A DNA stretch of 64,000 nucleotides from NCBI RefSeq assembly GCF_024198175.1, contig NZ_JAJVKV010000003.1, positions 496,001-560,000 of the forward strand. Reading direction: 5' to 3'. The notes beneath the pieces are model-generated. The model did not search any database and was not told the origin of the DNA. It saw nothing but the letters and a program-made list of their open reading frames with translations. Numbering within the stretch: the stretch's first letter is position 1; every line of letters starts with the position of its first letter. This document shows, piece by piece, positions 24,154-32,676 of this stretch. The translations under genes were made by a program, and so were the position numbers. The stretch comes from Pyxidicoccus xibeiensis. GTDB lineage: Bacteria; Myxococcota; Myxococcia; Myxococcales; Myxococcaceae.

Positions 24154-24921
24154 GTGCGTGACGTCGATAGCAAGGATGCGATGGACGCCAGACGCGAGCT
24201 GGGCACGCTGTTGAAGGACTGGCGTGCATTGCGTGGCAAGAGCCAGCTCAGCCTGGCGCTCGACGCCGACGTCTCGCCCCGCCACCTGGCCTTCATCGAG
24301 TCGGGCCGGACGGCGCCCAGCCAGGACATGGTGCTGCGGCTGGCCGACGCGCTGATGCTCGGGTTGAGAGAGCGCAACGTGCTGCTCGTGGCGGCCGGCT
24401 ACGCGCCGCGGTTCGGCGAAGGCGCCTGGAACAGCGAAGAGCTGAAGGAGCTCCGCCAGGCGGCGGAGATGATTCTCAAGGCACACGACCCGCACCCGGC
24501 CCTGGTGCTCGACGCGGCCTCGACGGTGCTCGATGCGAACGTCGGCGCGCTCACGCTGATGGGAGAGGGGCGAGCTGCGCTCGGGCAGCTGAACCTGATG
24601 GACCTGGTCTTCTCGCCAGGACGGGTCCGCTCGGCCATTGGGAACTGGCAGGAAGTGGCGGGCTTCCTGCTCCACCGGCTGCGGGAGAATGCCCGGCTGC
24701 GCGGCCCCCACTCCGAGTCCGCGCGCGTGCTGGCACGCGTGCTCGCCTTTCCCGACGCGCGCCACCTTCCGATGCCCGGAGGCTCGGGGTCCGTGCTGGT
24801 GCCGTTGACCTTCACCGCCGACGGCGTCACCACGCACTGGTTCACCACCATCACCACCTTCGGAGCACCCCTTCACGCGCTGGCCGAGGAGATCACCATC
24901 GAGCAGTTCCACCCGCGCTGA
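24154..24921 (+). CDS. XRE-family regulator with MmyB-like ligand-binding domain
   Basis: A 255-residue protein. Residues about 14-70 are a Cro/CI-type HTH (LSLALDADVSPRHLAFIESG); residues about 105-250 are the MmyB-type PAS-like domain (ALVLDAASTVLDANVGAL at its start), which in actinobacterial homologues binds fatty acid-like ligands. GTG at 24154 is preceded by GAGGAGG at correct spacing and is preferred to ATG 24181. It is divergent from a small membrane protein, its probable target. The ligand is unknown. Confidence 0.88.
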   Translation: MRDVDSKDAMDARRELGTLLKDWRALRGKSQLSLALDADVSPRHLAFIESGRTAPSQDMVLRLADALMLGLRERNVLLVAAGYAPRFGEGAWNSEELKELRQAAEMILKAHDPHPALVLDAASTVLDANVGALTLMGEGRAALGQLNLMDLVFSPGRVRSAIGNWQEVAGFLLHRLRENARLRGPHSESARVLARVLAFPDARHLPMPGGSGSVLVPLTFTADGVTTHWFTTITTFGAPLHALAEEITIEQFHPR

Positions 24922-25078
24922 GCCGTGTTACTGCCAGCGCGAGCGTGACGACGGGGCCGCGCCCGGACTTTTCGCTGAGCCCGCGAGGACCGGGGCCCTG
25001 CTGAGGCCGTCAACGGCACCTCGCGGAAGGCCAGGTAGAACGCCTGGTTGCCGGCCGCAGCTCACCCCGACAGCACCG

Positions 25079-25606
25079 TCAGGTGCCGGTGGGCGCCTTG
25101 ACGCGGGTGAAGCGCAGCGTCTCCGCCTCATCCTTGCCGTTGCTCCGGTAGGTCTCGACCTTCGTGAAGTGGTCCGGGTCGTCGAGCGTCATCACCAGGC
25201 GATGCAGGTGCGATGCGCGAGGGGTCTCGAGGTTCGTGACATCCACGAAGGTGAAGACCCACCGTGTCGCGTGGGAGTCCGAGGCAAGGCGGAGGCGGGG
25301 CTGGTTTCCCTGCGCGCAGTAGTGCGTCGCCAGCAGGCGCGCGCCATCGAGATGGTAGAGCGTCAACGTCTCCCGGCCCGAAGGCAGCGTGTACGTCTCG
25401 ACGAGCGTGCTGTTGCCGGAGACGAGCCAGTAGCTCACCCGGATTTCCTTCCCCTCGGAAACAGGCGCGGTCCACGTCCCGACCAGGCCGCGCATGTGCT
25501 CGAAGGTCTGCTCGGCGGAGGGGGCTCCCGCGCGAGCCGCCGAAGTGCCGAGGCAGAGAACGACCGCGAGGAGGAAGGCAGAGGTGGAGCGCCGAGGCGT
25601 GAGCAT
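25079..25606 (-). CDS. Exported protein, lipocalin-like/DUF1579-type fold
   Basis: A 175-residue protein with a signal peptide (AFLLAVVLCLGTSAARA). The mature part begins EHMRGLVGTWTAPVSEGKE and continues as alternating strands (STLVETYTLPSGRETLTLYH, HYCAQGNQPRL). This resembles the small beta-barrel proteins annotated as DUF1579 or nitrobindin-like. A cargo-binding or stress role is possible but not shown. The 157 nt before it (24922-25078) show no gene. Confidence 0.75.
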   Translation of the reverse strand: MLTPRRSTSAFLLAVVLCLGTSAARAGAPSAEQTFEHMRGLVGTWTAPVSEGKEIRVSYWLVSGNSTLVETYTLPSGRETLTLYHLDGARLLATHYCAQGNQPRLRLASDSHATRWVFTFVDVTNLETPRASHLHRLVMTLDDPDHFTKVETYRSNGKDEAETLRFTRVKAPTGT

Positions 25607-25717
25607 GGAGGAAGACTAGCGGGTGGAAGCTCGGCTGTCCGCGACCCCGATGCCTTCCATGGGAAGGGCCACGCTGCAGGGGGTGCCACTTCGCACGCAA
25701 GCCTTCGCGGGGGGTTC

Positions 25718-27091
25718 TCAGGCCGCGACGCCCGGGCCGTTCGTCGAGCCCTGGCGGGCCTGGCGTTCCATCGGCAGCGTGATGATGAACCGGGCGCCAC
25801 CGCCCTCCCGATTCTCGGCGGTGATGGTGCCTCCCACCCGCTCGACATACTCGCGGCAGAGCGCGAGCCCCAGCCCGGTCCCCTCCCCTGGGGGCTTGGT
25901 CGTGAAGAAGGGCTCGAACATGCGCTCCAGCAAGTGCTCCGGAATGCCCGGCCCGTTGTCCTCGACATAGAGGACGACCGTGTCCTCCAGCTCCTTCGCG
26001 CGGAGCCGAAGCTCCGGCCCGTTGGGGGCTGCCGTGGCGGCCGTCGCGTCCACCGCGTTCGTCAGCAGGTTCAGCACCACCTGAACGAAGCGGCCCTTGC
26101 CGAACCGCACGGGCGCAAGCTGGGAGGAAACCTCGTCGATGACGCGCGCGCCGCCTCCGTTCAGCTTCGTCCTCCCGAGCCGGAGCGCTTCCGCGATGAC
26201 CTCGGCGGCGGTGCTGGTATCGCCATCGCTCGAGTCATCGCGCGCGAAGGTATTCAGGTCCCGGACAATCTGGTGGATGCGCCGCACCCCTTCGAGCGTC
26301 TCGCGGTGAATCTCCTCGAGCTCCTCGGGAGGACACACCTCACCCCGCGCTCGCAGCTCCTCCAGATGGCGCAGGTTCGAGTTCACGAAGGCGAGCGGGT
26401 TGTTGATTTCATGCGCCACGCCCGCGGCGAGCTGCCCGACCAGCGCGAGCCGCTCGAAGCGGCCACGGCGCCGCTCGCTCTCGGCGAGCTGCCGCAGGGT
26501 CTCCGCGCGCGCCCGCTCGTGGCGCAGCTTGGCCTGGAGGACCCGGCGGTGCGCGTAGGTGCCGTACATCCCGATGACGCCGGCGACCGCGCTCATTCCG
26601 CCCCAGAGCGCGACCTTGCCCAGGCTGCCGCCTCCGCTCCCGACGATGACCATGACGCCGACCGTGTTGAGGACGGTGCTGATGACGACCGCGCGCAGGT
26701 CACCATGCGCAATCGCCATGAAGCACAGCGGGATGACCATGTTCCAGAAGAAGAGAGGGCTCTGCCAGCCTCCTGTCTGAAGGACAATCACCGGGAAGCA
26801 GAACGCCGTCACCACCGCGACGACGGTCGCATGCCAGGAGTGCTCATCCGGCGGGGCCCGGCCGAGCAGCCCGAGCAGGACCATCGTGCCGCCCCAGACG
26901 CACCGGGCCGGCAGCGTGGTGAGACTCACCTGCCCCAGGATGGCCCAGTCCAGGACCACGCAGGCGGCACACAGGACTCCGCTGAGCACGTACCCGGCGC
27001 GGATGGCGTCGAAGCGGCCGGGAACGTCTCCTCCTCCAGCGGAAGCGGACCCGCCCAGCCTCTGAAGCCATTGGGGTGTGACTGTCTTCAT
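25718..27091 (-). CDS. Membrane sensor histidine kinase (orphan)
   Basis: A 457-residue protein from ATG 27091 (an in-frame TTG at 27100 would add three residues). Six hydrophobic helices fill about residues 30-175, with no periplasmic sensor domain. The kinase core has the H-box VAHEINNPLAF (His227), N-box LNLLTNAVDA, G1 DNGPGIP, F-box FEPFFTTK and G2 GTGLGLAL. This is the HATPase arrangement of NtrB/phytochrome-like kinases. No response regulator is adjacent, as is common for orphan kinases of myxobacteria. Confidence 0.92.
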   Translation of the reverse strand: MKTVTPQWLQRLGGSASAGGGDVPGRFDAIRAGYVLSGVLCAACVVLDWAILGQVSLTTLPARCVWGGTMVLLGLLGRAPPDEHSWHATVVAVVTAFCFPVIVLQTGGWQSPLFFWNMVIPLCFMAIAHGDLRAVVISTVLNTVGVMVIVGSGGGSLGKVALWGGMSAVAGVIGMYGTYAHRRVLQAKLRHERARAETLRQLAESERRRGRFERLALVGQLAAGVAHEINNPLAFVNSNLRHLEELRARGEVCPPEELEEIHRETLEGVRRIHQIVRDLNTFARDDSSDGDTSTAAEVIAEALRLGRTKLNGGGARVIDEVSSQLAPVRFGKGRFVQVVLNLLTNAVDATAATAAPNGPELRLRAKELEDTVVLYVEDNGPGIPEHLLERMFEPFFTTKPPGEGTGLGLALCREYVERVGGTITAENREGGGARFIITLPMERQARQGSTNGPGVAA

Positions 27092-27420
27092 CTGATACAA
27101 TCATCGCACAGCCGTCCTCGGTTGCCCCCGTGGGGGCCGGCCGGGGCCAACACCCACTGCGCTCACCCCGCACGCACACACCCCACCTGGGTCGTCACAC
27201 CGCCGTCCCGTGTCGGCTCCCGCCCCACCGCGGTGAGTGGGCCTGGACCCGGTGTTGCCTGGCGCCCTCGGGACAGAAGAACAGGGGCCCTGTCGCGACG
27301 CGAGGAGCAGGCCGGGGCGGAGGCAGGAGCCCCACTCCAGGGATTGCGCAGACAGCGGCCAACGCAGACGGTAGGCTCGGCGCGAGCGCGGCGCACCCTT
27401 CCCTCCTCGCGGAGCACTTC
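27092..27420. other. Intergenic region between histidine kinase and Ser/Thr kinase
   Basis: About 330 bases between divergent genes. The reading frame of the Ser/Thr kinase is open across it, but the translated part (low complexity, Pro/Arg/Gly-rich) has no kinase similarity, so it is taken as promoter space. No clear -35/-10 pair or palindrome was found. Confidence 0.4.
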
Positions 27421-28863
27421 ATGCATCCTGGCCTCCTCGAACCGTCACGCCTCCCTCCGGGGACGAAGGTGGGGCCATGGCGCGTGCGGGAGCGCCGAGG
27501 CCTGGGAGCTTTCGGCGCCGTCTACCGCGCCTTCGGGGTACAGGGCGGCGGGCCCGTGGCGCTCAAGCTCGCCCTGCACTTCCTGGATGAGCGCTACGCG
27601 CGAGAGGGGGAGCTGCTCTCCCGCATCCGCCACCCGAGCGTCCCCCGGCTCGTGGACCAGGGCAGCTGGCGACAGCTGGGCGACTTCCCGCATCCCTATC
27701 TCGTCATGGAGTGGGTCGAGGGCGTGTCCCTGTACGAGTGGGCGCGCGTGCAGTGCCCCACGTCCCGGCAGGTGCTCCACGCGCTCGCCAGCCTCGCGGG
27801 CGCCCTGGCGGCCACGCATGCCGCTGGATGCGTGCACCGGGACGTGAAGGGCGACAACGTGCTCGTTCGCACCGAGGATGGTCAGGTCTTCCTGACCGAC
27901 TTCGGCTCCGGGCACTTCGTGGGCGCCGCCACGCTGACGTCGCCACCGTTTCCTCCTGGGACTCCGCCCTACCGCTCGCCGGAGGCGTGGCGCTCCATGC
28001 GACTTCCCCTCCCGCCCTCGGCCACGGCCTATGCCCCTGGCCCGGCGGATGATGTCTTCGCGCTGGGGATGACCGCCTACCGGCTGGTGACCGGCGACTA
28101 CCCTCCCACGCCGGCACCGATGGACGCGGAATCGCGCATCTGGAGCCCGGAGGGCCCGGGCCCACAGCCGCTCCGCGCCGTCAACGTCCGCTGCTGCGCG
28201 GAGCTGAGCGAGCTGGTGTCCCGGATGCTCTCCATCCTCCCCGAAGCGCGTGGCAGTGCACGCGAGCTGGCCCAGGCACTGGAGCACGCCGCGAGGAAGG
28301 CAGGGCCGCAGGCGGATGTGCCGCTCTTCGACAAGAAGGAGACCCAGCCCGAAGACACAGAGGCCGTCCTTCGAGACGTCGTGCCCCGGGCGCCCGAGCG
28401 TCTCAAACAGTCCTGGCTGGTGGCAGCCTGCCTGGGAGGAGCCGTGGCGCTCGGAGCCAGGTGGCTGCTGAGCGCGCATCCCACGGAAGAGGCCGAGCCG
28501 CGTCAGGTCTCAGCGTCCGACGATGCGAAGGATGGCGGCAGCGTGGCGGTTGGAGACTCCGCGCTGACAGCCCCGGTGCCGCTCGTTCGGGAGCCCTTCG
28601 CGTGGTCAATCATTGCCGTGGAACCACCGCCCAGGGCCCCGCTACCCGGACAGGCCCGGCCAGACGCGAAGGGCCGTTGTCCCGGAAGGGGGCATGTTCC
28701 CATCAACGGTGGGTGCTGGGAGAAGCTCAACCGGGACGAGAAGGACTGCGACGAGGACTACAATTACTACGTGTACAAGGGCGAATGTTACGCCCCCGCA
28801 ATGCCAAAGCCTCGCCCGTCAACGTCTGGGCCCGCGGAGTCCACTGAGAACAAAGCCCCATGA
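27421..28863 (+). CDS. Hanks-type Ser/Thr protein kinase, membrane anchored
   Basis: A 480-residue kinase from ATG 27421. Gly-loop GLGAFGAVYRA, Lys49 in VALKLA, catalytic loop HRDVKGDNVL (Asp141) and DFG at 160-162 are all intact, so it should be active. A membrane helix follows at about 341-359 (WLVAACLGGAVALGARWLL). The short outer tail ends with a cysteine-containing segment, GRCPGRGHVPINGGCW and CDEDYNYYVYKGECY, seen at the end of many myxobacterial kinases. Cytoplasmic kinase, periplasmic tail of unknown ligand. The next gene starts 73 nt downstream. Confidence 0.9.
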   Translation: MHPGLLEPSRLPPGTKVGPWRVRERRGLGAFGAVYRAFGVQGGGPVALKLALHFLDERYAREGELLSRIRHPSVPRLVDQGSWRQLGDFPHPYLVMEWVEGVSLYEWARVQCPTSRQVLHALASLAGALAATHAAGCVHRDVKGDNVLVRTEDGQVFLTDFGSGHFVGAATLTSPPFPPGTPPYRSPEAWRSMRLPLPPSATAYAPGPADDVFALGMTAYRLVTGDYPPTPAPMDAESRIWSPEGPGPQPLRAVNVRCCAELSELVSRMLSILPEARGSARELAQALEHAARKAGPQADVPLFDKKETQPEDTEAVLRDVVPRAPERLKQSWLVAACLGGAVALGARWLLSAHPTEEAEPRQVSASDDAKDGGSVAVGDSALTAPVPLVREPFAWSIIAVEPPPRAPLPGQARPDAKGRCPGRGHVPINGGCWEKLNRDEKDCDEDYNYYVYKGECYAPAMPKPRPSTSGPAESTENKAP

Positions 28864-28936
28864 AGCGCAAGGCATGAAGCTATCCATCCCCCCATGGCCC
28901 CGGGCAGAATCCGGATTACGAGGAGGCACATACCGA

Positions 28937-29830
28937 ATGGCAACAGTCACCCTGCGTCATCTGCTGGTCGCTGCCGCGCTGCTGGGAGGTTGCAAGACGG
29001 CCGCGCCCGCCGTCCAGTCCCCCGATACGAGTCCTGCGACTGCCCCGAAGGCGGACTGTGGCCCCGCCATTCCGGGCATGGAGGCGGTGCTGAAGCCCGC
29101 CGCGTTCATCGTCCTCGGGGAGATGCACGGCACGCAGGAAGCTCCGCTCTTCACCACGCAGCTGGCGTGTCACGCGGCCGCGGCCGGTCAGCCCGTGCGG
29201 GTGATGCTGGAGCTCCCCGTGGAGGAGCAGCCGCGCATCGACGCGTTCCTCGCGAGCGAGGATGGCGCGATCGAGCCGCTCACGGCGGCCGGGCTCTGGA
29301 TACATGCGATGCAGGACGGCCGGAGCAGCAAGGCGATGCTCCAGGCCCTCGTCCGGCTGCGTGAGCTGAAGCGCGCGGGCCTTCCCCTGGAGGTTCGCGC
29401 CTTCGACGCGGGCGGCGGCAAGGAGCGCGACGCCAAGATGGCGGCGAAGCTCCTCGAGGAGCGTGCCCAGGCCTCCCGTGACACCTTCATCGTGTTGACC
29501 GGGAACCTCCATGCCCGTCGGGACAAGGGCGCGCCGTGGGACCCGAACCTGCGCTTCATGTCCAACCACCTGCTCGAGGCGGAGCCCGGGCTGGTCACGC
29601 TCGACATGGCCTACCTGGGCGGGAGCATGTGGGCCTGCACTGGCATGACGGTGGACACCTGCAAGGTCCATCCGCTGAAGCGGGCCCGCTACGAGGAGCA
29701 CGCGGCGACGCCGCGCATCGTCGTCCAGAAGGGCATCACGCCCGAAGGGTATGACGGCGTCTACGCCGTCGGCACGGCAACCGCTTCACCTCCCGCGGTC
29801 CACCAGGCCACGGCGCAGCCCACGCCCTGA
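28937..29830 (+). CDS. ChaN-like lipoprotein (haem-uptake/Tiki superfamily type)
   Basis: A 297-residue lipoprotein; ATG 28937 follows AGGAGG and gives the signal MATVTLRHLLVAAALLGGC. The mature protein contains FIVLGEMHGTQEAPLFTTQL, the GE.H motif of the ChaN/Tiki/EreA-like superfamily, where Glu and His form the active or metal site, and later LTGNLHARRDKGAPW with another His. ChaN proteins bind haem; relatives are esterases or metalloproteases. Which of these applies is open. An upstream ATG (28874) would precede the signal with 21 residues. Confidence 0.75.
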   Translation: MATVTLRHLLVAAALLGGCKTAAPAVQSPDTSPATAPKADCGPAIPGMEAVLKPAAFIVLGEMHGTQEAPLFTTQLACHAAAAGQPVRVMLELPVEEQPRIDAFLASEDGAIEPLTAAGLWIHAMQDGRSSKAMLQALVRLRELKRAGLPLEVRAFDAGGGKERDAKMAAKLLEERAQASRDTFIVLTGNLHARRDKGAPWDPNLRFMSNHLLEAEPGLVTLDMAYLGGSMWACTGMTVDTCKVHPLKRARYEEHAATPRIVVQKGITPEGYDGVYAVGTATASPPAVHQATAQPTP

Positions 29831-29960
29831 GCCCGTTTCAACAGGGTCATGAAGCCGGGCGAGCGGGTATGAGCCCGGCTGCATCATTGCGTCATCAGGG
29901 GAAATGCCCGCACGGCCGCAGCGCTGCTGAAAGAGTCGTGCGCGGACTATAGCTGCGTCA

Positions 29961-30743
29961 ATGCCCCTGCTCCCTCGACTCCAGCTCTTCGAATTCCTCG
30001 ACCAGCCGTGGCTACCCACCCTGTTGCGCCGCGGCGAGGTCGACTACCTGCGCGTCGTCCTCGACCGCATGCGCCCCTACGACAGCGTGGCGCCGCAGCT
30101 TGCGGAGCTGCTCCGCACGTCGGGCACGGACCGGGTCGTCGACCTCTGCTCCGGCACGGGAGGCCCGTGGCGCACCCTGCTCCCGGCGCTGCAGGCGGTA
30201 CACGGCCGGGCCGAGGTGGTGCTCACCGACCTCCATCCCACCCCGGGGCAGGAGCTGCCTCCCGGCGCGCACTACCGCGACACCCCGGTCGACGTCACGC
30301 GCATCCCCGAGGAGCTGAAGGGGATGCGGACCCTCTTCGAGGCGCTGCACCACTTCCCTCCGGAGCAGGCCCGCGCCCTCCTCGCTGACGCCACCGCGCG
30401 CGGCGTCCCCTTCGCCGCCTTCGAGCTCACCCAGCGCTCGGTGCCGTACCTCATCGGCCAGCTCCTGCTCGTCCTCCCCCTCGTGTGGGGCTTCACGCCG
30501 CTCATCCGCCCGCTGCGCTGGTGGCGCCTGGCCCTCACCTACCTGGTGCCCATCATTCCCCTGCTCATCCTCTGGGATGGCGTGGTGTCGTCGCTGCGGA
30601 CCTATGCTCCGGCGGACCTCGACAAGCTGACAGCGGGGCTCGAGACCAACGGGTACCGCTGGAGCAGCGGAGTCCATCGCGCGAAGGGGATGACCATCAC
30701 CTACCTCATCGGGCAGCCGGGCCGTCCGCTGTCCGGGGCCTGA
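29961..30743 (+). CDS. Class I SAM-dependent methyltransferase-like protein with two membrane helices
   Basis: A 260-residue protein. The SAM-binding motif I is VVDLCSGTGGPW, followed by VVLTDLHPTP (acidic end of strand 2). Two hydrophobic segments interrupt the C-terminal half (about 155-177, PYLIGQLLLVLPLVWGF, and 189-209, YLVPIIPLLILWDGVV), so the enzyme is probably membrane-bound and may act on a lipid or quinone-like substrate. ATG at 29961. It converges with an MpaB-type gene 14 nt away. Substrate unknown. Confidence 0.75.
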   Translation: MPLLPRLQLFEFLDQPWLPTLLRRGEVDYLRVVLDRMRPYDSVAPQLAELLRTSGTDRVVDLCSGTGGPWRTLLPALQAVHGRAEVVLTDLHPTPGQELPPGAHYRDTPVDVTRIPEELKGMRTLFEALHHFPPEQARALLADATARGVPFAAFELTQRSVPYLIGQLLLVLPLVWGFTPLIRPLRWWRLALTYLVPIIPLLILWDGVVSSLRTYAPADLDKLTAGLETNGYRWSSGVHRAKGMTITYLIGQPGRPLSGA

Positions 30744-30757
30744 AGCATCAAGGCCGG

Positions 30758-31663
30758 TCACTCCCGGCGCTGCGTGCCTGTCGGAGCGGCGCCGTGATTC
30801 ACGGGGCAGGTCTTCGGGAAGGTGCCGAGCTGCTCGACGGTGTAGCCGTCCGGGTAGCTGCGGATGTTGGGCCGGCCGCGTACGAAGAGGGGCTCGCGGC
30901 GGGGTGACAGGACGTAGCGCACGAACTTCGCACGGGCCTTGAGCGCCAGGCGGGATACCGCCCGGCTGAGTGCGGACGGGCGTGCGTAGTGGAACGCGTC
31001 GAGCAGCGCATCCTCCATGAGCGTGCGGGCGAACAGGCGGACGAGCTCCTTCGGCGCGAGATGGGACGGCGGGAAGGTGGTGAGCAGGTCCAGCGTGACG
31101 TCGGCGACGGCCCTGCTGCGAGCATCGAAGGCGAAGTGCGTGGCCTCGTAGCCGTCCATCAGCCCGACGAACGCCTCGAACGTCTCCGGGATGTCCCGGA
31201 TGCCCATGTGACGACCGAGCGCGCGGTAGTAGTGCGTCCACGCGCTCACCTCGTGCGGGGTGAGCGGCCGCCAGCCGAACTCCGCGAGCCAGCGCACCGG
31301 CATCACCACGAAGGTGGAGAGCACGTAGCGCATGTCGTCATTGGAGATGTCGTAGGCGCCGTGCATCTGGTTCATGCGCCGCAACGCACTCCTGCCGGAC
31401 GGGCTGGTCATGCCGTGCTCGAGGATGGCGTCGAGGATGAGCACGGTGTCGTCGTAGCGCTTCTGCGTGCGCTGGGTGAACTCGCCCGTCTCGTGCAGGA
31501 GCACGCCGATGCTCGGCACCGCGTAGGTGCGGAACAGCGCGAAGCTGAGCGCCTGCTCGATGTCCCAGGGAAACTCCCGGGTGGTGAGGATGCGGACGAT
31601 GTCCTCGTACTGCGTCTGCGCATCGAGCCGGTCGGTGCTGTCGCGGAGCGCGAAGCGATTCAT
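30758..31663 (-). CDS. Oxygenase MpaB-family protein (DUF2236)
   Basis: A 301-residue all-alpha protein. Segments YAVPSIGVLLHETGEFTQRT, RRMNQMHGAYDISNDDMRYV and AWTHYYRALGRHMGI are typical of the DUF2236 superfamily, which includes MpaB of mycophenolic-acid biosynthesis and the rubber oxygenase Lcp, both haem-b proteins. Position of the haem ligand is not certain from sequence alone. ATG at 31663. Transcribed with, or just after, the M57-like protease (34 nt apart, same strand). Probably oxidises a lipophilic substrate. Confidence 0.75.
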   Translation of the reverse strand: MNRFALRDSTDRLDAQTQYEDIVRILTTREFPWDIEQALSFALFRTYAVPSIGVLLHETGEFTQRTQKRYDDTVLILDAILEHGMTSPSGRSALRRMNQMHGAYDISNDDMRYVLSTFVVMPVRWLAEFGWRPLTPHEVSAWTHYYRALGRHMGIRDIPETFEAFVGLMDGYEATHFAFDARSRAVADVTLDLLTTFPPSHLAPKELVRLFARTLMEDALLDAFHYARPSALSRAVSRLALKARAKFVRYVLSPRREPLFVRGRPNIRSYPDGYTVEQLGTFPKTCPVNHGAAPTGTQRRE

Positions 31664-31697
31664 CGTTCTTCCCCCATCGAGCCGCGCTCCCGCGGGC

Positions 31698-32495
31698 TCA
31701 GCAACCGCGGCCGTAGAGGTACCTCAGCGCGGTGATATCGGAGCTGGTGAACTCGCCGGTCTCCGTCGTCCGGAAGCAGGCGTTCATGATGGACCCGCCC
31801 ACCGTGGCGGTGGCCGGCGTGCCGGGAATGAGGATGGCCCCCACGCCAGCGGTGCCTTCGCTGCCGCCGCCGCTGGTGCCACAGCTGATGACCCGGGAGA
31901 AGAAGTCCGAGTGACGCAGCCCGATGGTGTGGCCAATCTCGTGCGTGATGATGTGCTCGATGACGTCGGCGCTGTAGCTGGTCACCCCGATGCCGATGTT
32001 GATGGTTCCAAAGGGACGGCCATTCGAGGGGAAGCCCGCGTAGCCAGCGCTGCCGGTCACCGTCTGGATGACGATGTTCGCGTCGCAGCCGGTGGTCGGC
32101 CCCCGTGCGAAGCCAAAGCAGAGCCCCAGGCCATTGTAGTTGGCGATGGCCATGTCGAGCCCCTGGCTGAGCTTGACGGAGCTGTTGAACGTCACCGTCG
32201 GGTTGATGCAGATCTTCTTGATGCTGGGGTCGATGAGGTTGGTCGTCCGGTACTGCTCCTCACTCCCCGCTCCGGGCTGGAGCAGCTCCCGGGAGGCCTG
32301 GAGGGACACTTCGGCGTCGCGCCCCGCGTAGACGACCCCGTCGACGGCCACGATGTCATCGGCCGGGAAGCCCGCCTCCATCAGGTTGGCGATGATTTCC
32401 CGGGTCTCGTCCGAGGGCTCGGCCTGCGTGTCGGTACCGCAGCCAGCCAGCAACGCTCCACAGGTCACCGCGAGGACTGCCGCTCTCTTGAGCAT
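31698..32495 (-). CDS. M57-like secreted zinc metalloprotease (HEIGH type)
   Basis: A 265-residue lipoprotein: GGGAGGA precedes ATG 32495 and the signal ends GALLAGC. The zinc motif is HEIGHTIGLRHSD, the HEIGH signature of metzincins such as the M. xanthus M57 protein PrtB; GGSIMNAC supplies the Met-turn. The frame stays open upstream to 32582 but without signal character. Probably acts outside the cell or at the outer membrane. Neighbours: MpaB-type gene downstream. Confidence 0.85.
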   Translation of the reverse strand: MLKRAAVLAVTCGALLAGCGTDTQAEPSDETREIIANLMEAGFPADDIVAVDGVVYAGRDAEVSLQASRELLQPGAGSEEQYRTTNLIDPSIKKICINPTVTFNSSVKLSQGLDMAIANYNGLGLCFGFARGPTTGCDANIVIQTVTGSAGYAGFPSNGRPFGTINIGIGVTSYSADVIEHIITHEIGHTIGLRHSDFFSRVISCGTSGGGSEGTAGVGAILIPGTPATATVGGSIMNACFRTTETGEFTSSDITALRYLYGRGC

Positions 32496-32619
32496 GTTCG
32501 TTCCTCCCTCGTCCTGAAGCGGACAGCAGACTGTCTTAAGACACCCGGTCCTCCAAAGACCAACAAATTCAGGATTAAGCAATAACCGAGGGAATCCCGC
32601 CGCTGCAGCCCGGGGAAGA

Positions 32620-32643
32620 GAGGGCCGTACCTTTCCGGCCCTC
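32620..32643. terminator. Stem-loop downstream of the beta-oxidation operon
   Basis: GAGGGCCG (32620-32627) and CGGCCCTC (32636-32643) form an 8-bp perfect stem with an 8-nt loop, 34 nt past the stop of the last operon gene. No T-run follows, so it may be a Rho-assisted or simple stabilising hairpin. Confidence 0.45.
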
Positions 32644-32676
32644 CCCTCCTCCCAATGGACTGCGCGCCGGCGACGG

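Noticed and set aside
32496-32582. Upstream extension of the M57-like protease
   Set aside because: The lipoprotein signal begins at ATG 32495 with a strong ribosome site; the extension has no signal or conserved sequence.
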